From assembly GCA_933228675.1 (NCBI GenBank), contig OW121741.1, positions 23,837,724 to 23,901,723 of the forward strand: a stretch of 64,000 nt of DNA, read 5' to 3'. Made by a program: the position numbers and the translations under genes. This document shows, piece by piece, positions 12,946 to 25,412 of this stretch. The notes under the pieces are model-generated. The model did no database searches and was not told the origin of the DNA. It was given only the letters and a program-made list of their open reading frames with translations. This DNA comes from Stomorhina lunata (lineage: Eukaryota; Arthropoda; Insecta; Diptera; Rhiniidae). Every line of letters begins with the position of its first letter. Position 1 is the stretch's first letter.

Positions 12946-13206
12946 TATATATAATGGCTATCTTGAAAACGGCTCGAGAAGAGACTTTTGGAACCTTTGC
13001 CTCTAAGAGGGTAAAAACGGGTAAAAGGAGAGAAAAAATGCTATATCTACTAAAGTTATAGGTATAGAAATAATTGTGTTTTGAATAGCTGTTAAAATAA
13101 GCCGACAGATGTTTGGTACTTTTCTTCAATCTATGCCCGATAGGGGATAAGGAGGGTGAAAGTAGTTTTTTGGTACCATTTTTAAGCCACTCTTATCTTT
13201 TGAACT
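12946..13206 (+). mobile_element. Helitron-like element, 5' fragment (second copy)
   Basis: TATATATAATGGCTATCTTG and about 260 bp downstream align with 10575-10905 of the first copy, with a ~65-bp internal deletion after AACGGCTC. Homology ends near 13206, where retrotransposon sequence begins. Confidence 0.75.
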
Positions 13207-13766
13207 TTTCACTCAGCGAGATGGAAAAGGGATAACAAGCCAGATCTTTGCTTTGCAGGCCTCTCGTGTGGTACTAAAAAACTTTCCTCAAAGCCAGCAT
13301 CGCCAGGTTATAATTAACATTGGGCCCAAAATCCCAATCATAAACCGTGGTCGCAAGCCTAGATGGAACTTCCGAAAAGCAAACTGGAAAAAGGTTTTCT
13401 GAGCTGTTAGATGACGCTATTTGCATTATTCCTCCCAATCGACCTTTTCGTTAGACTGGTTATTGTCTCAGCTAAGAAAACTATTCCAAGAGGTTTTAGA
13501 AAGCAATTTATTCTATGCTGGAACAACGATAGCCTTCGACTAAACTGTGAATTCTGCACAACTGAGTATCAGGAGACTGCTGTCGGACTTCTTATATGCC
13601 TGGATAAGGCAAGAGAGCAAAAGTGGGTCAACATTGTTGAAAATATGGACTTTAAGCACTCCAGCCGTAAGGATTGGAGTTTAAAGAAAACTGGATGGCG
13701 CAACTTTACCACCATCAAACAAACCAACCTTAGATCCCAACCGTGTAGCTTCGCACACCGTGTATA
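13207..13766 (+). pseudogene. Non-LTR retrotransposon ORF2 fragment (endonuclease to pre-RT region), frameshifted
   Basis: Three frames together read as the end of an apurinic endonuclease domain and the linker before reverse transcriptase. WKRDNKPDLCFAG is in one frame, then LKNFPQSQHRQVIINIGPK and PRWNFRKANWKK in another. Finally comes an open stretch (13411-13767) with SAKKTIPRGFRKQFILCW, CLDKAREQKWVNIVENMDF and HSSRKDWSL. These motifs are standard in RNase H-bearing insect non-LTR elements (I/LOA-like; exact clade uncertain). At least two frameshifts separate the pieces and both ends are truncated, so it is dead. A downstream region of a related element lies at 48.9-51.1 kb on the other strand, but the two do not overlap in the parts retained. 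Confidence 0.85.
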
Positions 13767-14930
13767 AAGTCTGGACCTAACATTGATTGATAGCTATCTA
13801 ATTTCGTAGATGCAATCTTAATATACTAAATGTACCTCAAAATCCTTTTGATTGTAGATATAAAAAGGGGATGTTATGTATATATATATATAAGAACTAT
13901 AGCCAAATGTTGACCGATTGTTACAAAATTTTATATACTGGCTGGTATTAATATAAAGTTTATTTGTCCAAAATTTAGTGCCCATAGTTTATAATTTAGT
14001 AGCTTTTAACTGGCGTTTGTGGCATTTTAGTGGTTACCGGAAGCGGTTTTTACATAAAAGCTGCGGTCAAAAATAGACCGATTTCTACAAAATTTGACAT
14101 ACTGACTGAAAGTTGCCTAAAACTTCTCAATTCAAAATTTATTAGTCATAGATTTTACAATTTTATTCAATTTATCAGCATTAAAGTGATTCCCGGGACA
14201 GGGATATATAGGAGCTCTAACTAAATATGAACCGATTTTATCCATTTTCAGCACACAATTTCTATGACATATCGAAAATACTTTTGCTAAATTTTGTCTC
14301 TCTAGCTCTTATAGTTAAGAAGCTATCGTTTTTTTTTTCTGACGGACAGACGGACATAAACCGTATTTTCTTTTTGTATTTTTGTGTTTCCGTAAGTTTT
14401 TTATATGGGAGCTATGGTCAAATGGTGACCGATTGTGACAAAATTTTGCACACTCGTTAGCATTGACATAAGACCTCCTCGTGCTAAATTTAGTGGTTGT
14501 ATCTGTTATAGTTTTAGATTTATTGGCACTTAAGTGTATTTTAGGTGAAATTTTGTCTGTTTCCGTAAGTTTACCAAATTTTGTCATCATAGCTGTTATA
14601 GTTTGTTATTTATTAGCAAATAAGCGATTAGCGTAGGCGAGGTTATACGCGAGCTATGGTCAAATGTTGACTGATTTTGCCCAATTTCAATACCAAATTT
14701 TCCCAAAGATGAAGAATGTTTTTACTAACTTTGAGTGAGCTAGCTCCTTTCGTTTAGGCGTTATCGTGATTTCAACAGACATACAGACGGACATCGCTCA
14801 ATCGTCTTAAAATTTCATAAGGATTCAGAATATATCGTTTTTGATTTTTGAGCCAATATTAAGGAAATTACAAACGGAATGACAATCTCAATATACCCCC
14901 CCTTCTTTTTGATGGTGGGTATAAAAACAG
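13767..14930 (-). mobile_element. DINE-1-like element, type B, inverted and 3'-truncated
   Basis: Reverse complement of the 8.2-kb element. The 5' end TATACCCACCATCAAAAAG is at 14908-14927 and the match runs to about position 9665 of the first copy, so the final ~400 bp including the 3' stem-loop is missing. GTCY tracts (GACGGACAGACGG) are at 14340-14355 and 14780-14795. Short frames here are incidental. Confidence 0.85.
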
Positions 14931-15727
14931 ACAGTTATAAATTTTGCTATAACTACGTCCACCTTATATCGCAGAGGAAGAAAAGAATTTGCTGTGAAAA
15001 ACAAGAGATCGGGATGGAGCAATAAATAGCACTCAAAGTATACCCAACTTATGGTTTTTCAACTGTACCTCCTACCCTACTTTCTATAGTCTTGGAGAAT
15101 TGTGGACTTATTTAATTGAAGTTTTACATCTTCTTGGCCTATATCTCCAAACAGATCTACCGTAAAAACTGGGTTGATGAAACTGTAAGTATTAGAGCTT
15201 TTTCGAAGAGCACTTAAAAGTTTTATTAGAAAAGCTATCAGAAAAGCATTAGTCACAGAGTGTTAACGTAAGTATATTACGATTTATATCTGGTAAAGTT
15301 GTTATGTATGACAATTTAAATGATGGGTAAATAAGATTCGGTTCATTCCAATAACTCAAATTCTCACTTACAAAGTATATATCTTACCACCCGTTTAAAG
15401 GTATTTATGTTGTACAATAGCAGTGTTTTATGTCTTACGAGATGAATGATAAGTTAACAACAAGTAAGAAAATTGGCGCGTATAAACAACAACACCAACA
15501 ACAATAAAAAACCAAATATAGCAACCACGACAACACTGACTACATGAATTTAAAACAAAAACTCATACACAATCTTAAAGTATTTAATGATACAAGAATT
15601 TATAATGATATTTAAGCGTAAAATCTTGCAAAAAATTCAAAATAAAAACAATTCATTTTAAGTAAAAAATAAAAATTTTGAAAATAAAAAAAAAATTCTC
15701 CTCCGTGACAATGTTGCTTGAGAACAT
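14931..15727. other. Intergenic, with a CAACAA-rich stretch
   Basis: No gene recognised. AACAACAACACCAACAACAA at about 15485-15505 is low complexity. A decayed DINE 3' end is listed separately. The run of ten A at 15686-15695 may act as the Pol III stop for the tRNA on the minus strand. Confidence 0.5.
15323..15376 (+). mobile_element. Decayed DINE-like 3' terminus
   Basis: AATGATGGGTAAATAAGATT, then CGGTTCATTCCAATAACTC and CTCACTTAC correspond to the type B 3' end (GATGGTGGGTATATAAGATT, stem-loop, CTTACTTGTT), with the stem-loop degraded. Confidence 0.6.
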
Positions 15728-15799
15728 TGCCGTGACCAGGATTCGAACCTGGGTTACTACGGCCACAACGTAGGGTCCTAACCACTAGACGATCACGGC
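15728..15799 (-). tRNA. tRNA-His (GTG)
   Basis: A 72-nt cloverleaf on the minus strand. Acceptor GCCGTGA pairs with TCACGGC and the discriminator base is A. The anticodon stem CTACG/CGTAG closes loop TTGTGGC with anticodon GTG at 15764-15766. The D-arm and A box lie in TCGTCTAGTGGTTAGGA, and the B box is GGTTCGAATCC, both intact. The pattern matches the usual metazoan nuclear tRNA-His, and all stems pair. It is an isolated gene among transposon debris. The first T-run on the transcribed strand is about 33 bases past the 3' end (15686-15695), longer than typical, and a small hairpin (AATGTT/AACATT) sits between. The 76-codon frame over it is spurious. Confidence 0.95.
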
Positions 15800-16090
15800 T
15801 ATAGAAGATATATTTCAAGAGTTGTTTAAAACGTGTTATCACATGCTTATGGCTATGTTTGTGCTTTGCTTTGGGTGCTATTCGCTTGTTCGTTCGAATG
15901 TGTGTTTGTGTGTGATGGGCGTTTTGGGTGCTGCTCTGGTTTTGTTTCGTTAATACACGCGTCTCTGCTTTAGTGCTCTCTAACGTTTGAGTTTTTTGTT
16001 CGTTTTAGCTGATAACATTTTTGGTTGCATATTTTGAGTTTATTTTTGGATTTGAAAGTTTTTTTTAATGGTGCCTTAGTTTATGTTTGT
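15800..16090. other. Intergenic upstream of tRNA-His
   Basis: T/G-rich DNA (tgtgtttgtgtgtgatgg and similar). It would hold the 5' flank of the tRNA gene; no further signal seen. Confidence 0.4.
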
Positions 16091-17842
16091 TATAGTTAGC
16101 AATATATCAAAAACGGCTTTTTGCGAAAAAGAACTTTTTTATTGTAGAAAATGAATCTCTGGGATTATAAAAATAATGTTTGTCTTACAACTTTTTTGTT
16201 TCTAAATTCTGCTAAAAGATGGCGCTATTTTTAGGTTACATATGAAAATCGCATTTTTAATAATTAAAAGATACAAATTTGGTTTGACAATGTTCCGCGA
16301 CTTTGTTCAGGAGTATTTGGTCTAACTTTTTTCTGAATGTACCAACATCGAAAAAGATCCAAATAATATGTATTTGATACATTTGTAAGAAACATGTCAA
16401 TACCGCCACCTTGCGGCAATCTTTTGTAGCATTTTTAAAAACACAAAAATAGATGCTTTCAAAACCTTTCAAAAGAGATATCTGCGATGAAATTCAGACA
16501 AAAAATAAGAATTCTAGGGACAAAAGTAGTTAACAGTATTCCAATTCTGATACTTTTTTGAACGATTGTTTTAAAATTTTGTGTAAAATTTAGTCACTGT
16601 TTACAATATTAGAAGTAAAAATAATGTTTTTGTAATGAGAAAGGGTATGGCTTAAATTCCATATAAAAGTGAAAGTTTTTAACTTTTCTTTAACTTCAGC
16701 ATCCATATACAAAAATCTTGTTAGCCAGATTTGGCAGATTTCGCGAAATTGGTTAGTTTCTCAATATGTTAATTTGTTTTTTAAGTCCATTTCATTTTCC
16801 ATCTCTACTTTTAAAAAATATAATCGCTGTAAATCGATGAGGTATTGAAAACATTTTTTTCGTCGGACTTTTTTTTGGTGGCAAGTTTCCATATTACTAA
16901 ATATTTAATTTTTAGATTCCTAGAACACAAAATGATCAGAAGCCACTGTTGTCTTGTTACATTTTACGAATTTAAGAGGTTCAATGTAGGCTGTATAAAC
17001 ACTTTGAGATGTAGAAGAAAATCAATGGTCGCGATTTAATCGCATATTATTTTTGCTTCACTGTAGACCGCAGGATATTTGTTCGTGAATTTGAGCAATA
17101 TACCTTTAAGTACCACATTGTTATTATACATCAATGTGTCTTTCGAAGGTGAACAAGTGAAAAATTACACAAATAGGCTTGCTTGTTTTTTAAATGGCAC
17201 AAAAATGGCTAAATATTTTTCTCGAAAAATTTGCACACATATTAAGAACATGTTTATCTAAAATTTTGATATGGCGCTTCTCGATGCGTTTCTTAGTTAA
17301 TGAGTTATAGGAAGACAAATATTAAAAATGCAGAATTTTTACCCTTTTTTCATTTTTTTTGATAGTTTTTCTCAATTTGTCGAAGAACCAAACATTTAAT
17401 CGGGAAGCGCCATATCAAATTTTTAGATATCAATAGTAGCTATCTGTATGTAAAATTTGGTCTCAAAATCTTTATCCGCTTTTGTGCCATTTTAAATGCA
17501 AATTTTATACTTTTTTCACTCCTGCATTATCTTTTATATATATCTTTTCTCTAAGTGTACTGATGTTTTTTTTATGGTGATGAAATCTTTTACACTTATC
17601 TAACTATACAAATTTGAAAAAGTTTAATTTATGACCTATTAAGAAAGTTACAGCGCCAAATTTGCTTCTAGTTTAAAAGCCAAAATTATAGAAAACACCG
17701 TGTATTTCAGGAACCAAAATAGCTTGGGCCATTTTATGAAGCACGAAGGATAGCTGAATATGTGTCTGAAGAAATGTATATAAATTCATGTGATTATCTT
17801 GAAATTTAAAAACCTACTTTTTTTGATATATTGCTAGTTATA
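16091..17842. mobile_element. Candidate non-autonomous TIR DNA transposon, about 1.75 kb
   Basis: Left end TATAGTTAGCAATATATC followed by AAAAA, and right end (reverse complement) TATAACTAGCAATATATC followed by AAAAA: 23 bp with two mismatches. Weaker inverted similarity continues inward, including ATGGCGCT (left, about 16220) against TTTGGCGCT (right, inverted, about 17655). A second internal inverted repeat has GATATGGCGCTTC at about 17270 and its inverse GAAGCGCCATATC at about 17405. No transposase recognised; short frames (16257-16472, 16845-17039, 17079-17261) have no motifs. No clear target duplication, so the superfamily is unassigned. Confidence 0.5.
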
Positions 17843-18000
17843 GTATCAATTAAATTGGATTTAGTGAAAGTTTTTTTGGAATATCAAAATTTTTGAAAAT
17901 CTTTTTTTGAATGTAAGGGCTCAAGTTCAGTTCTGAGTATGTAAATGCATTTAAGAAGTAAATTATGATTTTATAACAATTTTCTAAACAACAAAACTGA

Positions 18001-19805
18001 TTTTTTCTATAAAAATTATTACTAAATTTTCTATTAAGATTTTTTCCAAACTTAAATTTCTTTAGAAAATTTGTCCCAAACTCAATTTTCTAACGACAAA
18101 TTTTCCCCAAACTAAATTTTCTGTTAAAAACTTTGTCCCAAACATAATTTTTTATAGAAAATTTTGTTACAAACTTAAACGTCTATAGAAAATGTTGTCC
18201 CAAATATAATTTTCCATACAAAATTTTGTCTTCAACACAATTTTTAAATTATCTAAAGAAAATTTTGTCCCAAAATGAATTTTCTATATAAAATTTTGTC
18301 CCAAACATAATTTTCTGTATAAAAATTTGTCCCAAACTTTACTTTCTATAGAAAATTTTGTCCCAAACTGAATTTTCTATAGAAAATTTTGTCCCAAACT
18401 GAATTTTCTACAGAAACGATTGTCAGTTTGGGATATACATATAAATAGAAAATTTTAAATACAATTTTCTATAGAAAATTTTTTCCTAAACATAATTTTC
18501 TATAGAAACTTTTGTCCTAAACATAACTTTCTATAGAAAATTTTGGCTCAAAAATAATTTTTAATAGAAAATTTTATCCCAAAAATAATTTTCTAAAATT
18601 TTGTCAAAAAATTATTTTCTAAAGAAAATTTTGTCCCAAACCTAATTTTCTACAGAAAATTTTGTCCCAGACCTAATTTTCTATAGAAAATTTTGTCCCA
18701 AACTGAATTTTCTACAGAAAATTTTGTCCCAAACTAAATTTTCTTTACAAAATTTTGTAGCAGGCTAAATTTTCTATAGAAAATTATGTCCAAACTGAAT
18801 TTTCTATAGAAAATTGTGTCCCAAATTGAATTTCCTATGGAAACTTTTGTCCCAAACACAATTTTCTATAGAAAATTTTGTCCCAAACTGAATTTTCTAT
18901 AGAAAATGTTGTCCCAAGCTAAATTTTCTATATAAAATTTTTTTACCAAAAACTTTTATCCCAAAATCAATTTTCTATAGAAAATGTTATCCCAGAATCA
19001 ATTTTCTATAGAAAATTTTATCCCAAAATCAATTTTCTATAGAAAATTTTATCCCAAAATCAATTTTCTATAGAAAATTTTGTCCCAAATATAATCTTCT
19101 ATAGAAAATTTATCCCAGACATAATTTTCTATAGAAAATTTTGTGCCAAAAATAATTTTCTATAGAAAATTTTGTCCCAAGCATAATTTTCTATTGATAT
19201 AATATAATTTTGTGTCAATCTAAAATTTCTATAGAAAATTTTGTCCCAAACATAATTTTCTATTTAAAATTTTGTCCTAAATATAAATTTCTATAAAAAA
19301 TTTTGTCCTAAACATAATTTTCTATAGAGAATTTTGTCCTAAAAATAATTTTTTATATTTTCTAATTTTCTATAGAAAATTTTGTCCCAAGCAGAATTTT
19401 CTATAGAAAATTTTGTCCCAAGCAGAATTTTCTATAGAAAATTTTGTCCCAAACATATTTTTTTATAGAAAATTTTGTCCCAAACATAATTTTCTATAGA
19501 AAATTTTGACCCAAACATAATTTTCTATAGAAAATTTTGTCCCAAACATAATTTTCTATAGAAAATTTTGTCCTAAACATAATTTTCTATAAAAAATTTT
19601 GTCCCAAACATAATTTTCTATAGAAAATTTTGTCCCAAACTGAATTTTCTATAGAAAATTTTGTCCCAAACTGAATTTTCTATAGAAAATTTTGTCCCAA
19701 ATTGAATTTTCTATAGAAAATTTCCCCCTAACTGAATTTTCTATAGAAAATTTTCTCCCAAACTGAATTTTCTATAGACAATTTTCTAACAAACTCAATT
19801 TTTTT
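18001..19805. repeat. 31-bp minisatellite, CTATAGAAAATTTTGTCCCAAA type (about 55-60 units)
   Basis: Units combine the palindrome ATTTTCTATAGAAAAT with TTTGTCCCAAACATAA or TTTGTCCCAAACTGAA. The left third is diverged. The centre includes a TTATCCCAAAATCAA sub-block (about 18950-19080), and the right part is more uniform. A reversed piece (TCAGTTTGGGATATAC) occurs near 18424. Non-coding. Confidence 0.95.
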
Positions 19806-21124
19806 TATGAAAAATTTTTGAATTTAAAATTATCTTACTTTTATAAGGCTTTAAATATGTACATCTAAAAGATTCTGAAAACTGCAGTGAATATAGAACT
19901 ACCAAAATCATAACTCTGGCAAACACTTCATATAGAAAGAGAAACAAATGAATAATACAATTTATTTTTTTTTCTACACTTGTATTAACTATTGGAATGG
20001 GAATATGAAAGAGAATCATTTGTTTTGCATTTTGATAATAAATCTAAAACAATGCATATAAATTGAGAAATGTATCTACACAAATTCATGAGACCTACTA
20101 AAATATATGTATATTTAAATAAATATACAAAAAGATGTAGGCTCTGGAACATGTTTGCATAAGTAATGGGGGAACTATAGCTCTTAACCATAAGAAATGT
20201 TCACAAATTTTATTTTAGGCAGGTTCTGGACTACTTTTTGCATATAAAATTAAATTTGGGATATAATTTTCTAAGAAAATTTAATTTTAGATATGATTTT
20301 GTACAGAAAATTCAATTTGGAACACTTTCTTGTTTATAATTTAATTTTCAGCAACATTTTTTTAGAAAATTCAATTGCGTAATTTTTTTTATAAAAAAAT
20401 AAACTTTTTAATAAAAATTTTATTTTAGAACAAAATTTTCTTTCAACTATTCACCAAAAGCTACAATTTTCTATTAAAATTAAACTTAAAAAATAATCCA
20501 TTCACCAAAATTTTAAATTACTGTCATACACAGGCATTTGTGCATTAGTTTGTGTGTGTGCATTAGTAAGCCCCTGTAAATATGCTGCAGTTTCTTTATT
20601 GTGTACTCGAATTATTCTGTTGTCGGAGTAAATTTATGCATGGATGCATATTTCATTTGTTTTATTTATTTGTTAGTTAAATTATGTTGGTCCTCATGTT
20701 AGAGAGTTATCTATGCATGTGTTGTTGTTGCTGTTGTTTCCTTGTTGATTTTTTCCTACTTAGTCCTGTACATACCTCTCATCTCCGGCTTTTATTTGGC
20801 CTGGTAGTGTTTCAGCCAGTTGTTGCTGATGATTTCAAATTGAAAGGAGAAATATATGAATATTTGTTTTCAAATATTTTGTATGGTCTCATAGGGAGGA
20901 GCCCTGCTATTGAAACAATGGTTTTGTGGCATAGGCTCTAGTTATTTTCATGCTTTTAAGTTTATTTAACAAATACAATAACATATATAATTCCAAGGGA
21001 TATTTCGTAAGATTCATGTTGTTGCTTTAAATTTTCTTTTGAAAGGAAATATTTAAACTAAATGAGTACCTTGGGTCTATAAAATTCAGCATAAGTGGTT
21101 TTTCAAAATGTTTGGAAGTTTTCA
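19806..21124. other. Intergenic between two related arrays
   Basis: Mostly unique AT-rich DNA. 20210-20470 holds decayed inverse-oriented minisatellite pieces (AAATTTAATTTTAGATATG and similar). 20560-20960 includes a TGTTGTTGTTGCTGTTGTTT stretch. The 85-codon frame at 20684-20941 is low complexity (Cys/Leu run from TGT repeats) and not convincing. Confidence 0.5.
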
Positions 21125-23865
21125 TAAAATTGTTTGTCCCAAATTAAATTTTCTATAGAAAATTTTGTACCAACTGAATTTTCTATAGGAAATTTTGTTC
21201 CCATCTGAATTTTGAGCCAAACTGAATTTTCTACAGGAAATTTCGTCTAAAACTAAATTTTCTATAAAAAAAAAATTTGTTCCAAACTAATTTTTCTTTT
21301 GACAACCCCAATGTTTTTCTATAGAAAATTTAGTAGCAAATTGAATTTCTATAAAAATTGTTGTACCAAACATAATTTTCTATAGAATATTTTGTCCTTA
21401 ACATAATTTTCTATAGAATATTTTGTCCTTAACATAATTTTCTATAGAAAATTTTGTCCCAAACATAATTTTCTATAGAAAATTTTGTTTCAAACGTAAT
21501 TTTCTATAGAAAATTTTGTTCCAAACATAATTTTCTATAGAGAATTTTGTCCTAAACATAATTTTATTTAGTAAATTTTGTCTCAAACTTAATTTTCTAT
21601 AGAAAATTTTGTCCCAAACATAATTTTGTACAGAAAATTTTGTCGCAAACATGATTTTTTATAAAAAAACATAATTTTCTAAAGAAACATTTGTCCTACA
21701 CATAATTTTCTGTAGTAAATGTTGTCCCAAACATAATTTTCTATAGAAATTTTTGCCCCAAATTTAATTTTCTATAGCAAATTTTGTCCCAAACTAAATT
21801 TTCTATACAAAATTTTGTCCCAAACTAAATTTTCTATAGAAAATTCGGTCCCAAACTAAATTTTCTGTAGAAAATTTTGTACTAAACTAAATTTTCTATA
21901 GAAAATGTTGTCTCAACTATAATTTTATACAGACAATTTTGTCGTAAACATGCTTTTTTATAGAAAATTTTATCCCAAACATAATTTTCTACAGAAAAAT
22001 TTGTACTTAACATAATTTTCTGTAGTAAATGTTGTCACAAACATAATTTTTTATAGAAATTTTGCCTCAAATTAAATTTTTTATAGAAAATTTTGTCCCA
22101 AACTAAATTTTCTATCAAAAATTTTGTCCCAAACTAAATTTTCTATCAAAAATTTTGTCCCAAACATAATTTTCTACAGAATATTTTGTCCCAAACTAAA
22201 TTTTCTATAGAGAATTGTGTCACAGCTAAATTTTCTATAGAAAATTTAGTCCCAAACTAAATTTTCTATAGAAAATTTAGTCCCAAACTAAATTTTCTAT
22301 AGAAAATTTAGTCCCAAACTAAATTTTCTATACAAAATTTTGTCCCGAACTAAATTTTCTATAGATAATTTTGTCCCAAACTAAATTTTCTATAGAAAAT
22401 TTTGTCCCAAACTAAATTTTCTATAGAAAATTTTGTCAAAAACAAAATTTTCTATAGAAAATTTTGTTCCAAACTAAATTTTCTATAGAAAATTTTGTCC
22501 CAAATCTAATTTTCTATAGAAAATTTTGTCCCAAATCTAATTTTCTATAGAAAATTTTGTCCCAAACTAAATTTTCTGTAGAAAATTTTGTCCCAAACTA
22601 AATTTTCTATAGAAAATTTTGTCCCAAACTAAATTTTCTATAGAAAATTTTGTCCCAAACTAAATTTTCTATAGAAAATTTTGCCCAAACTAAATTTTCT
22701 ATACAAAATTTTGTCCCGAACTAAATTTTCTATAGAAAATTTTATCCCAAACTAAGGTTTCGATAGAAAATTTGGTCCCAAACTAAATTTTCTATACAAA
22801 ATTTTGTCCCGAACTAAATTTTCTATAGAAAATTTTGTAGCAAACTAAATTTCTATAGAAAATTTTGTCCCAAACTAAATTTTTTATAGAAAATTTTGTC
22901 CCAAACTAAATTTTCTATAGAAAATTTTGTCAAAAACTAAATTTTCTATAGAAAATTTTGTTCCAAACTAAATTTTCTATAGAAAATTTTGTCCCAAATA
23001 TAATTTTCTATAGAAAATTTTGTCCCAAATAAAATTTTCTATAGAAAATTTTGTCCCAAATATAATTTTCTATAGAAAATTTTGTCCCAAATATAATTTT
23101 CTATAGAAAATTTTGTCCCAAATATAAGTTTCTATAGAAAATTTTGTCCCAAATATAATTTTCTATAGAAAATTTTGTCCCAAATATAATTTTCTATAGA
23201 AAATTTTGTCCAAAATATAATTTTCTATAGACAATTTTGTCACAAATATAATTTTCTATAGAAAATTTTGTCCCAAATATAATTTTCTATAGAAAATTTT
23301 GTCCCAAATATAATTTTCTATAGAAAATTTTGTCCCAAATATAATTTTCTATAGAAAATTTTGTCCCAAATATAATTTTCTATAGAAAATTTTGTCCCAA
23401 ATATAATTTTCTATAGAAAATTTTGTCCCAAACTAAATTTTCTATAGAAAATTTTGTCCCAAACTAAATTTTCTGTAGAAAATGTTGTCCCAAACTAAAT
23501 TTTCTATAGAAAATTTTGTCCCAAACTAAATTTTCTATAGAAAATTTTGTCCCAAACTAAATTTTCTGTAGAAAATTTTGTCCCAAACTAAAATTTCTAT
23601 AGAAAATTTTGTCCCAAACTAAATTTTCTATAGAAAATTTTGTCCCAAACTAAATTTTCTATAGAAAATTTTGTCCCAAACTAAATTTTCTATAGAAAAT
23701 TTTGTAACAAACTAAATTTTCTATAGAAAATTTTGTCCTGAACTAAATTTCCTGTAGGAAATTTTGTCCTAAACTGAATTTTTAGGGACAAAATTTTCCA
23801 TAGAATTCAAGTTTAGGACAAAATTTTCTGTACAAATTTTTGTCCCAAACTGCATTTTTTCTTCA
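21125..23865. repeat. 31-bp minisatellite, CTATAGAAAATTTTGTCCCAAA type (about 85-90 units)
   Basis: Largest array in the window, same family as 18.0-19.8 kb. Sub-blocks differ in the tail of the unit: CCCAAACATAAT (21.1-21.8 kb), CCCAAACTAAAT (21.8-22.9 and 23.4-23.75 kb) and CCCAAATATAAT (22.98-23.41 kb). The variant CCCGAACTAAA recurs near 22343, 22712 and 22808, and a GTCCCAAACT unit with TTTAGTCC is triplicated at 22.24-22.32 kb, showing local block duplication. The right border flips orientation near 23785 (TTAGGGACAAAATTTTCC, then TAGGACAAAATTTTCTG). Confidence 0.96.
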
Positions 23866-25412
23866 CTGATTTATGTAAGACTTTGTTTCTGATTGTAGGG
23901 TATCAAATCCCTGTTTTTGACCAACAATTTTTTTTTTCATTTAACAGAATTCTCGAGAAAAAAGATTGTGGGAAATCAATTTTCATTCTCTACTGCATCT
24001 GACATATGGTACTAGTGCATTTGATTTATAAAAAATCCGAGGTATTTGTATTTTTATGAATAGAAAAACAAAAATAGTTTTTGATATAAATAAAAAATTT
24101 ATTCGTATTGCATGTTTATTCAAAATATAACAAAATTTTTAGTTTTACTAATATAATTCATTAAATTGCATAAATGTTTTGTTGTGGCCCCAAAAAAACA
24201 TGGAAAAAGATGATGAAAATATCCAGTAGCAACAAAAAAGGAAAAAAAACTACTTCATCTACAATTGCAATATTTTTTGAAGCATATTCGGATGCATTTT
24301 GTGGATTTTTTTCTATATTTATTTTGATTTAGTAGTTGTAGAAAAATCTGATATATTTCATATTAGATTTTGCAATTCGAGTTAAGTTTTTTCTTTTTTT
24401 TCATTTTATTTCTATGTTGAAGGGTTTTAGAATTTGTTTATTGTTATTTATTGTGGTTTATTTAAAATGCAATATTTTTAATAAAATACTTGAAAAAAAT
24501 AGGAATATAAAATAAATATATTGTAGTAGTTTTCCTTTTAAAAATATTCTAACAAATATTGAATTTAGATGAAATGCAATATGTTTGCAAAATTTAAAAG
24601 AATTATACTGGTACAGGCATAAATGCATTTGAATAAAAATTCTATTGTTTTTTGGGGTTATTTTTTTAATTTTAAAAGTATTTCTGGTATTTGTATATTT
24701 GCTTTATTTAAAAGGAAAGGCAAATGTGGTTAAATATAAATTGGAACTAAGTTATTGAAGAAAAAATATTTTTTGAATGATATTGAATAATTCCTGTTTC
24801 AAAGAATGCCTTTACCACCTTTAAAACCCCATTTCTTACCTAAAGTAATGTATAAAGTATATAGGGGTCATGACAAAGTAAGCTAGCAAGTAAGTAGATA
24901 TAACAAACCAGTTGTTGTTTAATAGCCACAATGAAATTAAATTAATATTTCTCAAAACTGAAACATTCATTTAAATATTTTTAAAATATTTAACCATCTC
25001 TCATAAATTTGTTCATATTTTTTCCTCATTTTAAACAATTTTTCAAAATCATTAAATTTTATTCCCACCAATTTACGTACGATCATATATCATTTAAAAT
25101 TTTGTTAAAGTTACGCTTATGACACTGTTTAACCAGTAGAAAACATTATATTTTTGGACACTTCATGTTTGGAATTTTAACTAACTGTCATTTTTGGCGA
25201 CCCACACCCAACGTTTAAGATATACTCGTACATGTACTTATTTTTCCATAAAAAAATACTTTTCAACATTTGTTATTTTTTTAATGATTACTATCATAAA
25301 ATTCCAACACGCATTATTTGGCAAATAAATAAATACTGAAAATTTTTAATGTGGTTTAACCGCCACCGCATGTGAACAGTAATAAAATACCAATAGGAAT
25401 TTTGGGTGCCAA
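23866..25412. other. AT-rich intergenic sequence
   Basis: Unique DNA with no sustained frame, RNA gene or TIR structure visible. Confidence 0.55.

Noticed and set aside
15612..15842. 76-codon minus-strand frame
   Set aside because: It overlaps the tRNA-His gene and reads through it; the tRNA explains the conserved sequence.
20684..20941. 85-codon frame with a cysteine run
   Set aside because: The cysteine run comes from a TGT/TGC triplet repeat; no signal, domain or conserved motif.
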